From the NCBI RefSeq assembly GCF_047462415.1, contig NZ_JANSJE010000005.1, positions 73,867 to 137,866 of the forward strand: DNA of 64,000 bases. The letters run 5' to 3'. The stretch is from Thermostichus sp047462415 (GTDB taxonomy: Bacteria; Cyanobacteriota; Cyanobacteriia; Thermostichales; Thermostichaceae). The notes below the pieces were generated by a model. The model did no database searches, was not told the DNA's origin, and worked only from the letters and a program-made list of their open reading frames with translations. The position numbers and the translations under genes were made by a program. This document shows positions 26,713 to 36,134 of this stretch, piece by piece (position 1 is the first letter of the stretch; each line of letters opens with the position of its first letter).

Positions 26713-27705
26713 CTACCACCGGATGCTGTCGATGACTTGCCGCAGGATCTGGGCCGAGTGGTGCAGTTGCTGTTGCTCGCTCTCGGTGAGGGACATGGCC
26801 AGCGTGCGCTCCACCCCCTGCCGACCGACCACTCTCGGCAAACTGAGGCAGACCTCCGGCAGACCATACTCCCCCTGGGTGAGGCTGCTCACGGTTAAAA
26901 CGCGCCGCTGATCCCGTACCAGGGCCTGGACAATTTGCGTCACCCCCAGACCAATGGCATAGCTGGTGGCCCCTTTGCGGCGGATGATCTCATAGGCGGC
27001 ATTGCGCACCTGCTCGAAAATATCCCCCAATTGGGCGGGATCCCACTCCGGCGAGAGCTGGCCAATCGGCGTGCCGGCAATGTTCACCTTGCTCCAGACG
27101 GCCACCTCGCTATCTCCGTGTTCGCCGATAATGTAGGCGTGCAGGCTGCGCGGATCCACCCCCAGCCGCCGGGCCAAAAGATAGCGGAAGCGGGCCGTAT
27201 CCAACACCGTGCCCGATCCCAGCACCTGCCCCGCCGGCAGCCCCGACACCTTCAGGGAAACATAGGTCATGATATCGACGGGGTTGCTCACCACCAGGAA
27301 AATGGCGCTGGGGCAATGCTCCATCAAGGCCGGGATCAAGCTTTTGAAAATCTCAACGTTGCGGTGAACCAGATCCAAACGGGTTTCGCCAGGCCGCTGC
27401 TTGGCTCCCGCCGTCACAATCACGACGTCTGAGCCGGCGCAATCGGCCAGCTCTCCCGCCCAGATCCGCGTCGGCTCCACAAAAGGGATCCCGTGCACCA
27501 GATCCATCACTTCCCCTTCCAGCTTGGCGCGGTCGATGTCGTGAAGAACCAGCTCATCGAGGGTGTTCTGGATCACCATCGAGTAGGCACAGGCCATGCC
27601 CACCTGCCCGGCGCCGATGATGGATCCCTTCAAAAGGCGGCGAGAAGTCAGCCCACTGGCTTGCTGCTCAAAGGGTTGCTTGGGTTGGCGCTCAGAAACG
27701 GTCAT
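26713..27705 (-). CDS. ldh: L-lactate dehydrogenase
   Basis: 330 residues. Rossmann motif GSIIGAGQVGMACAYSM, coenzyme loop TAGAKQRPGETRLDL, NPVDIMTYVSLK, and catalytic IIGEHGDSEVAVWS are all present. The substrate-specificity position in the mobile loop is Gln (AKQRPGE), which marks lactate rather than malate dehydrogenase in this family. It reduces pyruvate to lactate with NADH in the cytoplasm. In a mat-dwelling cyanobacterium it would serve dark fermentation, which is inference. It precedes trmB on the same strand by 89 bp. Confidence 0.92.
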   Translation of the reverse strand: MTVSERQPKQPFEQQASGLTSRRLLKGSIIGAGQVGMACAYSMVIQNTLDELVLHDIDRAKLEGEVMDLVHGIPFVEPTRIWAGELADCAGSDVVIVTAGAKQRPGETRLDLVHRNVEIFKSLIPALMEHCPSAIFLVVSNPVDIMTYVSLKVSGLPAGQVLGSGTVLDTARFRYLLARRLGVDPRSLHAYIIGEHGDSEVAVWSKVNIAGTPIGQLSPEWDPAQLGDIFEQVRNAAYEIIRRKGATSYAIGLGVTQIVQALVRDQRRVLTVSSLTQGEYGLPEVCLSLPRVVGRQGVERTLAMSLTESEQQQLHHSAQILRQVIDSIRW

Positions 27706-27778
27706 GGCTTCAGCCGCTACGCTTCCCTTCCCAGCTTAAGCCTGGCCAAGCGGAGAGCAAAATAGCATTGGGTAGTCC

Positions 27779-28129
27779 TCAACTCCGTTGCTGGGTTAGC
27801 CGTTGCCAAAGCTCCAGAGGAATGCGCTCGTGAGGACACTTCAGGGACCGAATCTGAGCCAGATCTTCCGGCAAGTAGTGCAAAGCCACCCGCGCCGTTG
27901 CATCGAGGAGACTGCGCCGCCGCTGGGGATGTTGCTCGGCTTCTCCCAAAAACACATCCAGCCAGCCATCCTGCTCCTGGTAGCGCATCCGCAAAGCAGA
28001 GAGAGAAGGCAGGGACTCTTGGCGGTAGAGCTGGAAGCCCTGCTCAGGGCTCCACCCCAGCCACCACTGGGGCGCCAGTTGCCCCAACTGCCGACACCAC
28101 ACGCCCGCCTGCACCTGTTGCCATGTCAT
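27779..28129 (-). CDS. Hypothetical protein, 116 residues
   Basis: I do not recognise a family. The product is rich in Trp, Gln and Leu (MTWQQVQAGVWCRQLGQL, WWLGWSPEQGFQLYRQE) and lacks membrane segments, so it is probably a compact cytoplasmic protein. I set the start at ATG 28129 because a GGAG lies 8 nt upstream. An ATG at 28192 and one further upstream have no ribosome binding site. It lies on the same strand as ldh, upstream of it by 73 bp, so it may be cotranscribed with ldh. Confidence 0.6.
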   Translation of the reverse strand: MTWQQVQAGVWCRQLGQLAPQWWLGWSPEQGFQLYRQESLPSLSALRMRYQEQDGWLDVFLGEAEQHPQRRRSLLDATARVALHYLPEDLAQIRSLKCPHERIPLELWQRLTQQRS

Positions 28130-28243
28130 GCTTGCCACTCCGCGACCCGTTCTCCTGAGAAGGCTTAACTGCAAATCTTTAGCAATTGCCATTTGGGTAA
28201 GCACTTTACCAGACCTTCCCAGCTTGATGCAACTCTTTATCAA

Positions 28244-28641
28244 AGAAAACCCCTACCATGCCCCTAATTTATTGAAAGTAGTTGCAATAGAGATATCCTG
28301 TAGCTGAGTTAAGTGGTGGAGTTATATCCCTCAGTCTGACTCTCTATCTCTCTATGTTGTGGAAACAGCGGGGATCCCGCGGCGGCAGGATGTGGGTCAT
28401 CTGCGTCTTCTCCGGGCCTGGTTGAGGTTCTTTGCTAATGCAAGTAATTCTAACTAGCAAGAGTATGGCTGATCGTGTTGATGCCCGGTTATGCTCCCAG
28501 CACCTACTGGCCGGCTTCCAGGTAACAGCGGTCAAAGAAAATGGCCGCAGCGGCTTTCAACTCGACCGGCCAGTTTCAAGGATCCCGGCAGCAGTGGGCA
28601 ACAGTATCCTGTAAGCTGGTTGAGTCAGAGGCCCTTCTGGT
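28244..28641. other. Intergenic region between divergent genes
   Basis: About 400 bp between the minus-strand hypothetical gene and the plus-strand ABC exporter. It is AT-rich on its left side and no reading frame looks protein-like. It presumably carries both promoters, but I see no clear -35/-10 pair. Confidence 0.4.
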
Positions 28642-30375
28642 TTGGGATTGGTGCATCCGGGTCGTAGCTATCGCCGTCTCATCCCTTTTATCCGGCCCCA
28701 TCTGTGGATGTTGTTGTTGGGGCTGACCTGCACTCTTGGCTTTGTCCTGACCATGCCCGCGCTTGCCTACTTGATCGAGTGGGTGGCCCGCTCCATCGGC
28801 GCCGGGGATCTGGGGCAATTGCGGACGCTGGCCCTGATTGGAGTGGTGTTTTTCTTGGTGCGTGGCGCCTTCCAGTACGGCCAAGACACCCTGATGGCGA
28901 GGGCTTCCTTGCAAATGGTGTTGGAATTGCGCCAACAGATCTATGCCCATTTGCAAGCGCTGGATGTGGATTATTTTTCCGGCAGCCGCACCGGCGATCT
29001 GGTCTATCGCCTGACAGGGGATCTGGATCGGGTGGGAGAGGTGGTGCAACGCTTTTTCCACCGTTTCATCCCCAGCGTGCTCACCATCTTGGCGGTGGTG
29101 GCCTACCTGTTTTATCTCAACGGCATTCTCACCTTGACCACCCTGCTGATCGCCCCCCTGATGGCCGCTTTGATCAGTTGGTTTGGGGATCGCCTCTTGT
29201 TTCGCTCCCGCCTCAACCAAGAGAAGATGTCGGATTTGGCCGCCCTCTTGACAGAAGTGTTTGCCGGCATCAGTCTCACTCGCGCCTTTGCGGCCGAGGA
29301 CTACGAAATTCGCCGCTTCAGTGCCATTGCCGAAAGCAACCGCCTGGCCCGGTTTCAGACCGAGCAGGTGAAAGCCATCCAAGACCCGGTGGTGGGTTTC
29401 CTGTACGCCATGAGCGTGTTGGGGGTGTTTTGGGTGGGCGGCTGGCAAATTAGCCAGGGCAACCTGACCGGCAGCCAGTTTCTCGGCTTTATTGCCGGTG
29501 TTGCCATGTTGATCGACCCCATTGTGCACATCACCAACAACTACAGCGAGCTGAAACAGGGTGAGGCTTCGGTGGAGCGGATTTTCGAGCTGCTGAACAC
29601 TCGCTCGCAGATCCGGGAGCTGCCCGGCGCTCGGCCTATGCCCCCCATTCAGGGCTGGGTGGAGTTCGAGCAAGTTTCCTTTGCCTACAAACCGGATCAG
29701 CCGGTGCTCAAGGAAATCAGCTTTCAGGTGTCTCCCGGCGAGATCGTGGCCTTGGTGGGATCCTCCGGTGCCGGCAAATCCACCCTGGTGAGCTTGATTC
29801 CCCGCTTTTACGATCCGCAGCAGGGCTGCATCCGCATCGACGGCATCGACATCCGCACCGTCACCCTCAAGAGCCTGCGCCGCCAGATTGGCATTGTGCC
29901 GCAGGAGATCACCCTGTTTTCGGGAACCATTGCCAGCAACATCGCCTACGGACAAGAGCAGTTTGACCTGGAAGCGGTACGCCAGGCGGCCCAGGTGGCC
30001 AACATCGACACCTTTATCGAGAGCTTACCCGATGGCTACGCCACCCGCGTGGGAGAACGCGGGGTCACCCTTTCCGGCGGACAACGGCAACGGCTGGCCA
30101 TTGCCCGCGCCGTGTTGCTCAACCCCAAGATCTTGATCCTGGACGAGGCCACCTCTGCTTTGGACAACGAGTCGGAAGCGTTGGTGCAGGAGGCGCTGCA
30201 ACGGCTGATGCAACGCTGCACCGTTTTTGTTATCGCCCACCGCCTCTCGACAGTGCGCACCGCCCACCGCATTTTTGTCTTGGAGCAAGGGCAACTGCTG
30301 GAGCAAGGAAATCACCGCGAGCTGCTGGGCAAAGGGGGGCGCTACGCCCAGTTTCACCTGCGCCAGTTTCAGTAG
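28642..30375 (+). CDS. ABC exporter, fused permease and ATPase (MsbA/HlyB type)
   Basis: 577 residues. The N-terminal half is a six-helix type 1 ABC exporter membrane domain with the loop GSRTGDLVYRLTGDLDRVGE. The C-terminal half is the nucleotide-binding domain with Walker A GSSGAGKST, Q-loop GIVPQE, signature LSGGQRQRLAIARA, Walker B ILILDEATSALD and the switch His in IAHRLSTV. It works as a dimer to export lipids, drugs or peptides. The substrate is unknown. The start could be TTG 28642, TTG 28648 or GTG 28651, and none has a strong ribosome binding site. It is monocistronic, with a convergent sugar kinase gene 3 bp away. Confidence 0.9.
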   Translation: MGLVHPGRSYRRLIPFIRPHLWMLLLGLTCTLGFVLTMPALAYLIEWVARSIGAGDLGQLRTLALIGVVFFLVRGAFQYGQDTLMARASLQMVLELRQQIYAHLQALDVDYFSGSRTGDLVYRLTGDLDRVGEVVQRFFHRFIPSVLTILAVVAYLFYLNGILTLTTLLIAPLMAALISWFGDRLLFRSRLNQEKMSDLAALLTEVFAGISLTRAFAAEDYEIRRFSAIAESNRLARFQTEQVKAIQDPVVGFLYAMSVLGVFWVGGWQISQGNLTGSQFLGFIAGVAMLIDPIVHITNNYSELKQGEASVERIFELLNTRSQIRELPGARPMPPIQGWVEFEQVSFAYKPDQPVLKEISFQVSPGEIVALVGSSGAGKSTLVSLIPRFYDPQQGCIRIDGIDIRTVTLKSLRRQIGIVPQEITLFSGTIASNIAYGQEQFDLEAVRQAAQVANIDTFIESLPDGYATRVGERGVTLSGGQRQRLAIARAVLLNPKILILDEATSALDNESEALVQEALQRLMQRCTVFVIAHRLSTVRTAHRIFVLEQGQLLEQGNHRELLGKGGRYAQFHLRQFQ

Positions 30376-30378
30376 GCT

Positions 30379-31290
30379 TCAGAGCCGCCACTCCTGCCGG
30401 AAAGGCCGATAGAACTCCGGATCCTGAGGCGCACCCCCCGCGATCCCGCAGATGGCCGAGGCAAATTGCACCGCCCGCTGCAGCAACACCTCCTCTGGCC
30501 ATCCCCGCAGCAGGCCCAGGATGGCCACGGCACTGAAGCCATCTCCAGCGCCCACCGTATCCACCATCTGAGGTACGGAAACCGGGTCGGCCTGATAAAC
30601 CTGGGCGGGGGTGATCAGGAGCGCACCTGCGGCCCCTAGAGTCAAAAATAGACCTTTCAGGTTCAACTGCGCCCGCAGGATCTGCCCTTGCTCCCGCACC
30701 TCTTTGGCAGGGATCCCTTCTAGCCGCGCCACCTGCTCCAGCTCCGCCTGGTTTAGCTTCAGCCAATCGCAGGTGCGCAGCATCTCCCGGATGGGATCCG
30801 GCTGCCACCAGGGATCCCGCAGGTTGAGATCCAAAAACACCGGACAGCGAAGGGCGGGGATCGTCTCCTGAAAGTGGCGATGGGCCGCTTCCCGTCGCGC
30901 CGCCAAGCTGCCCCGATAGAGCAGGCTGGGCTGGAGAACCCCGATATCCAACTGAATGTAGTCGTAGGCTTGGTCGGGCAAGATGGCAAAGCTTGGGATC
31001 CCCTCTGCATCCAGCGTGACTTGGACTTGGCCGGTGGGGTGAATCGGATCCCGTTGCAAACCTTCCAGGCGCAGCCCCTGCCGCCGCAGCGCCGCCAACA
31101 ACTTTTCTGCCGCTTCGTCTTGGCCGATGCGGCTAAGCAAGAGGGGATCGGATCCTAACCCCTTGAGGTTCCAAGCCACGTTCAAAGCCGCACCGCCCAG
31201 CACCACCTGGCTGGGGAAGCAGTCGAAAAGCACCTCCCCCAAAATGAGAGGCAAGCCCTGGGGCACATCGGGGGGATCCATCATCGGCAC
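30379..31290 (-). CDS. PfkB-family carbohydrate kinase (fructokinase-like)
   Basis: 303 residues. The glycine-rich N-terminal motif is VVLGGAALNVAWNLKGLG, and the PfkB signature 2 with the catalytic base is VDTVGAGDGFSAVAIL. It phosphorylates a sugar with ATP, and the early VLFDCF resembles fructokinases, so fructose is likely but unproven. The GTG start at 31290 directly follows the TAA of the upstream M48 gene, and two ATG codons lie 3 codons on. It is therefore the second gene of a two-gene unit. Convergent with the ABC exporter. Confidence 0.85.
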   Translation of the reverse strand: MPMMDPPDVPQGLPLILGEVLFDCFPSQVVLGGAALNVAWNLKGLGSDPLLLSRIGQDEAAEKLLAALRRQGLRLEGLQRDPIHPTGQVQVTLDAEGIPSFAILPDQAYDYIQLDIGVLQPSLLYRGSLAARREAAHRHFQETIPALRCPVFLDLNLRDPWWQPDPIREMLRTCDWLKLNQAELEQVARLEGIPAKEVREQGQILRAQLNLKGLFLTLGAAGALLITPAQVYQADPVSVPQMVDTVGAGDGFSAVAILGLLRGWPEEVLLQRAVQFASAICGIAGGAPQDPEFYRPFRQEWRL

Positions 31291-32142
31291 TTAGGAAGCA
31301 GCCGCTCCCTGCAGCTCCAGGATTTGCTGGTAGGTGTTGCTGCGGAACCAACGCTCGATTTCTCTGGCCCGCAGGACCGGCAGCGGATGGGTGCGCCCCA
31401 CCGTTTGCATCTGCTTCAGCTCCATCTGCCACAGATCCCCGTCCAGCTCGTCGTAAGCGCGGGCCTGCTCCAAAAAGGCGTCCACATTCAGCTTAGAGGC
31501 CAATTGCGGGGATCCACCGCACAACTTCATCAACACCGAGATCACCGTCTTGGCGTCTTGGGTGACCAACAGCGCCGCCCGGTCACAGGTAAACTCGGCG
31601 CACCGCAGCCAGTGCATCAGTTGCTCCTGCAACGCCTGATAAAACAGCCCGCCGAAGGGGAGCAAGCTGGTGGAGAGCATGAGGATGTTGGCCATCGTCA
31701 AGTAGACGCCGTGATTACATTTCAAATGGCCCAATTCATGGGCGATCACGGCTTGAATTTCCGGCGGCTCCAACAGATCCAGCAGAGAGCTGTGCAAAAC
31801 GATAAAAGGCTTTTTCCCCTGCATGGCAAAGGTATAGGCATTGGGCGTGGGGTTCTGCCGCACATAGAGCTGGGGCACGTCCAGATCCAAGATGCGACAG
31901 GCCTGCACCAAAAGCTGGTGAATCTCCGGCAGCTGATGCTCGTTAATTTGAATACTGGAAGCGATGTTATCCAGATAAAAGACCTGTCCTGCTGTTGAGC
32001 CGAGCCAGTTTTGAATCAGCAGGCCCAGCCCCGGCACCTGCTGCAGAGAGCGGGTTGCCTGCAGATCCACAGGATGGCGAAACTGGTCGGCCCGCAGGCC
32101 CAGCAGAATGCGAGGTTCTTGTTGAATGGATGACATAGACAA
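31291..32142 (-). CDS. M48-family zinc metallopeptidase
   Basis: 283 residues. The zinc-binding motif is VIAHELGHLKCNHGVYL, and the downstream RCAEFTCDRAALL provides the third ligand Glu. Hydrophobic segments flank the motif (ILMLSTSLLPFGGLFYQAL), so it is probably membrane-associated. M48 enzymes such as HtpX degrade or process membrane proteins. This cyanobacterial version lacks the multi-helix N-terminus of HtpX and has a soluble first 100 residues. It is followed without a gap by the PfkB kinase gene, and it is divergent from treY with about 270 bp between. Confidence 0.86.
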   Translation of the reverse strand: MSMSSIQQEPRILLGLRADQFRHPVDLQATRSLQQVPGLGLLIQNWLGSTAGQVFYLDNIASSIQINEHQLPEIHQLLVQACRILDLDVPQLYVRQNPTPNAYTFAMQGKKPFIVLHSSLLDLLEPPEIQAVIAHELGHLKCNHGVYLTMANILMLSTSLLPFGGLFYQALQEQLMHWLRCAEFTCDRAALLVTQDAKTVISVLMKLCGGSPQLASKLNVDAFLEQARAYDELDGDLWQMELKQMQTVGRTHPLPVLRAREIERWFRSNTYQQILELQGAAAS

Positions 32143-32411
32143 GATGGGGAGAAAAAGGCTTCAAAAGCAGGCGGGCGGCTGGAGCTTGGGGATCCCTGCT
32201 GTCGGCCGTCAAGGGATGGAGACCAAGAGAGCTGGGCATGTCCGGGCTGACCTGCAACTGAGGGCTGTGAACCCCCTCCAACTGTTGCCTCGGCAGACTC
32301 CGCCCTTCCCTACATGGTTTCTTGATTTTAGCCGCTACTCTGGAAACATCTCTTCTCTCGACCCTAGTCCGTTTGCAAGCTAGACCCCTTTGTCGTCGTT
32401 CTAAGGTCATC

Positions 32412-35225
32412 ATGCGGATCCCGACTTCCACCTATCGCATTCAGTTTCATGCTGGGTTTGACTTCGAGGCAGCACGGCAAATGGTTCCCTACCTGAAGTT
32501 GCTGGGCATCAGCGACTTGTATGCCTCTCCCATCTTCCAAGCCCGCAGCGGTAGCACCCACGGCTACGACGTGGTGGATCCGAGGCAGATTAACCAGGAA
32601 CTGGGGGGAAGTGAAAAGTTTGAGCTCTTGTGGGAAACCCTCAATCAGCAGGGAATCGGCTGGATCCAAGACATCGTGCCCAACCACATGGCCTATGACG
32701 GCCAAAACCAAATGTTGATGGATGTTCTAGAAAGTGGGCCCAACTCAGACTTTATCGATTACTTTGATGTCAACTGGAACCACTCCTATCTGGGTATTAA
32801 AGGCAGGATCTTGGCACCCTTTTTGGGAGATTTCTACGATAAATGTTTGGAGTCTGGTCAAATTCAGCTTCGTTACGATGCCGATGGCCTCAGCATCAAC
32901 TACTATAACCTGAGATTTCCTCTGAATATCGATACCTATGCCGATGTTTTTACCTACAACTTAGGTAAATTGCGGCGGAAGTTAGGGCGAAGCCACCCCG
33001 ACTACATCAAGTTACTCGGGATCCTCTTCAGCCTGAGATTTATACCCAGCAAGGAAGATCTCCTAGAACGCACCGATCAAATTAACTTTGCTAAGCACTC
33101 CCTTTGGGAGCTTTACACGTCTAGCCAATCTATTCAAAACTTCTTTGACGAGAACATTGCCATCTTTAACGGCAAGCCGGGGGATCCCTCAAGCTTTGAC
33201 TTGTTGGACGACCTTTTGGCGCGGCAGAATTTCCGCCTTTCCTTCTGGAAAGTGGGCGCCGAGGAAATCAACTACCGTCGCTTCTTCACCATTAACGAGC
33301 TGATCTCGCTGCGGATGGAGGATCGCGAGGTCTTTCGCAAAACACATCAGCTTATCCTTAAGCTGGCAGAACAAGAGCGCTTTACAGGCTTACGTATCGA
33401 CCACATCGACGGCCTGTTTAACCCGGAAGAATATCTCCATCGCCTGCGGGAACGCTGCCCAGATCTCTACATCGTGGTAGAGAAAATCCTAGAAGCCGAT
33501 GAGAAACTGCCTCAGCAATGGCCGATTCAAGGCACAACAGGATACGACTTTTTAGCCAAGCTCAATGGTCTTTTTTGCCAGGAAGAAAATGCAGAGGCTT
33601 TTGACTCTCTTTATCAAGACTTTACGAACCTACGACATTCCCCAGAACAGGTGATTGAAGACAAAAAACGTTTGATCATCGAGCGCAACCTGGCAGGTGA
33701 TATGGATAATCTTGCTTTTTTGCTCAAGCAGATCACCAGCCATCACCGCTACGCTAACGACTTTACCCTCTACAGCTTGCGCCGAGCCCTGGTGGAAGTT
33801 TTGGTGTGCTTCCCGGTTTATCGAGTTTACATCCACCAAGGGATCCTCAGCCCAGAAGGTCAGCAGGTTATCCGTAAAGCTGTAGAGAAAGCCAAGGAGA
33901 ACCTGCCCATCTTGGTAAACGAACTAAATTTTCTGCAGCGTTTTCTCTGCCTGGAGTCTCTCGACAATTTGTCAGAGCAAGAGAGAAACGAGCAGATCTA
34001 CTTTGCCATGCGCCTGCAACAGTTGGCCGGCCCTCTCATGGCCAAAGGGGTAGAGGATACGGCCTTCTATGTTTATAACCGGCTACTATCCTTAAACGAA
34101 GTGGGCGGGGATCCCTGCCGTTTTGGCTTTTCTCTGCAGGAGTTTCACCGCTTTAACCAAGAACGAGCAGCCGAGTGGCCTTTTTCGATGAATGCTTCCT
34201 CTACCCACGATACCAAACGCGGCGAAGATGTACGAGCCCGCCTGAATGTGCTGTCTGAAATCCCTGCTGAATGGAAAAAACACATCAACCTTTGGCATGA
34301 GCTGAACCTCGGTTACAAGGTCCGCAGCAATCAAGCCAAGCGCTCGGAACTGCCAGATCGCAACGATGAGTATCTGCTCTACCAGACTTTGCTCGGCTCT
34401 TATCCCTTCCAAGCGGAAGAGGTGCCCCAGTTCGTGCAGCGGGTTAAGGACTATGCCATCAAAGCTGTGCGGGAAGCCAAAGTTCACACCGCTTGGCTTC
34501 GCCCCGATACCGAGTATGAAGAAGCCACCCTCGCTTTTATCGATCAGATCCTACAGACTTCAAGCCCCTTTTTGGAGTCCTTCTTGCCTTTCCAACGCAA
34601 AATTGCCCACTTTGGCATCTTGAATTCCCTCTCGCAAACGCTGATCAAGCTCACCAGCCCTGGGATCCCGGATATTTACCAAGGTACCGAGCTATGGGAT
34701 CTAAGTATGGTGGATCCCGACAATCGTCGGCCTGTAGATTTTTCTCGTCGCCTCGCCTACCTAGAAGAAATTCAACGGCGAGTCAAACAGGATCCTCTAC
34801 AGCTTGTCGAAGATCTGCTGTCCCACCGCCGCGACGGACGCATTAAGCTGTTTCTCATTCATCTTGTGCTCAAGGCCCGTCAGGAACAGCCGCAGTTGTT
34901 TCTTGGCGGAAATTACATTCCCCTGCAGGTGAGCGGATCCCATGCTGCCCACGTGGTGGCTTTTGCCCGCCAGCACGAGAAGCAGGTTTTGATTACGGTG
35001 TCACCCCGCTTTTTGACCTCGTTGATCGACGAGACGCAGGATCCCCTGGGAGAAGCCGTTTGGAAAGATACTGAAATTCATCTGCCCCGCTGGAGGCGGC
35101 TGGAGTGGGTGAACGGGCTGACCCAAGAAGGGATCCCTGCCGGCGAAACCTTGCCGGTGGGCATCCTCCTCAAGTCTTTTCCGGTGGCCCTGCTGTGGGG
35201 GCAGAAGAACCTACTGAGCAATTGA
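32412..35225 (+). CDS. treY: Malto-oligosyltrehalose synthase
   Basis: 937 residues. A GH13 family member that converts the reducing end of maltodextrins to a trehalosyl unit, the first step of the TreY/TreZ trehalose route. Conserved parts are MRIPTSTYRIQFHAGFDFE, GISDLYASPIF, GSTHGYDVVDP, WIQDIVPNHMAYDG, the catalytic-region GLRIDHIDGLFNP, and late GIPDIYQGTEL and DPDNRRPVDF. Start ATG 32412 (the frame is open for 30 codons upstream, without homology) has AAGG nearby. The gene is clearly less GC-rich than its neighbours, which may mean transfer from elsewhere. TreZ is not in the window. Its 3' end overlaps the convergent tpiA by 15 nt. Confidence 0.92.
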   Translation: MRIPTSTYRIQFHAGFDFEAARQMVPYLKLLGISDLYASPIFQARSGSTHGYDVVDPRQINQELGGSEKFELLWETLNQQGIGWIQDIVPNHMAYDGQNQMLMDVLESGPNSDFIDYFDVNWNHSYLGIKGRILAPFLGDFYDKCLESGQIQLRYDADGLSINYYNLRFPLNIDTYADVFTYNLGKLRRKLGRSHPDYIKLLGILFSLRFIPSKEDLLERTDQINFAKHSLWELYTSSQSIQNFFDENIAIFNGKPGDPSSFDLLDDLLARQNFRLSFWKVGAEEINYRRFFTINELISLRMEDREVFRKTHQLILKLAEQERFTGLRIDHIDGLFNPEEYLHRLRERCPDLYIVVEKILEADEKLPQQWPIQGTTGYDFLAKLNGLFCQEENAEAFDSLYQDFTNLRHSPEQVIEDKKRLIIERNLAGDMDNLAFLLKQITSHHRYANDFTLYSLRRALVEVLVCFPVYRVYIHQGILSPEGQQVIRKAVEKAKENLPILVNELNFLQRFLCLESLDNLSEQERNEQIYFAMRLQQLAGPLMAKGVEDTAFYVYNRLLSLNEVGGDPCRFGFSLQEFHRFNQERAAEWPFSMNASSTHDTKRGEDVRARLNVLSEIPAEWKKHINLWHELNLGYKVRSNQAKRSELPDRNDEYLLYQTLLGSYPFQAEEVPQFVQRVKDYAIKAVREAKVHTAWLRPDTEYEEATLAFIDQILQTSSPFLESFLPFQRKIAHFGILNSLSQTLIKLTSPGIPDIYQGTELWDLSMVDPDNRRPVDFSRRLAYLEEIQRRVKQDPLQLVEDLLSHRRDGRIKLFLIHLVLKARQEQPQLFLGGNYIPLQVSGSHAAHVVAFARQHEKQVLITVSPRFLTSLIDETQDPLGEAVWKDTEIHLPRWRRLEWVNGLTQEGIPAGETLPVGILLKSFPVALLWGQKNLLSN

Positions 35226-35975
35226 GGCCGGGGTCAGGGCCTGAAAGTTGGCGATGCGGGCAAACTCCCGCGGATCGAGGCTGGCCCCGCCCACCAGCAC
35301 TCCGTCGATCTGGGGTTGGGCCATCAGCTCGTCGATGTTGCCGGCTTTGACCGAGCCGCCATACAGGAGGGGCAGTTGGTCGGCGCCCAGGTGCTGGCGG
35401 ATCAAGCCGATGACCCGATTGGCCTCTGCGGCTGCACAGGTGTCGCCGGTGCCGATGGCCCAGATCGGCTCGTAGGCAATCACCAGGTTCTCCAGATCGA
35501 TCCCTGCCAAGGCGCGATCCAACTGCCCTAGGATCCAAGACTCGATCAAGCCCTGCCGTCGCTGCTCCTGGCTTTCGCCCACGCACAAGATGGGGGTGAG
35601 GCCATGCCGCTGCGCCGCTGCCAAGCGCCGATTCACGGTTTCATCTGTCTCGCCGAAGTATTGCCGCCGTTCACTGTGGCCGACGATCACGTAGCGCACC
35701 CCCAATTCCGCCAGCATGGGGCCGGAGATCTCCCCGGTAAACGCCCCCTGATCCTCCCAATGCAGGTTTTGTGCTCCCACGGCGATGCCGGATCCCAGCG
35801 TTTGCTCTGCCACCACGGCCAGGTCTGTGAAGGGCACACACAGGATGATCTGCCGTTGTGAAGCCGCTCCTAAGGACGACGCTTGCAGAGCCGGAGCAAA
35901 CTCCCGCAGAAACTGGCGGGCCTCAGCCTGGGTTTTGTACATCTTCCAGTTGCCGGCGATGAGGATGGGACGCAA
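35211..35975 (-). CDS. tpiA: Triosephosphate isomerase
   Basis: 254 residues of the TIM barrel. It has the N-terminal IAGNWKMYKT with the substrate-binding Asn and Lys, catalytic His in YVIVGHSERR, catalytic Glu in VIAYEPIWAIGTG, and phosphate-binding LYGGSVKAGN. It interconverts dihydroxyacetone phosphate and glyceraldehyde 3-phosphate in glycolysis and the Calvin cycle. It is a single gene whose 3' end overlaps that of treY on the other strand. Confidence 0.96.
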   Translation of the reverse strand: MRPILIAGNWKMYKTQAEARQFLREFAPALQASSLGAASQRQIILCVPFTDLAVVAEQTLGSGIAVGAQNLHWEDQGAFTGEISGPMLAELGVRYVIVGHSERRQYFGETDETVNRRLAAAQRHGLTPILCVGESQEQRRQGLIESWILGQLDRALAGIDLENLVIAYEPIWAIGTGDTCAAAEANRVIGLIRQHLGADQLPLLYGGSVKAGNIDELMAQPQIDGVLVGGASLDPREFARIANFQALTPASIAQ

Positions 35976-36134
35976 GGTGGATCCTCCCTAAAAGACGCTC
36001 AGAAGACAACTAAAGAAGGGGATCCCAAAGCAGAAACCCAAATGGATAGGCAGGGATCCCAGCTTTTGTTTTTTCGTATGTCACAGTTTATCAGCAAGCG
36101 GCTCCAGAATACGGCGATGGGATCCGGGCCCCGG

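Noticed and set aside
28344..28614. Short frames between the hypothetical gene and the ABC exporter
   Set aside because: No ribosome binding sites and no protein-like patterns.
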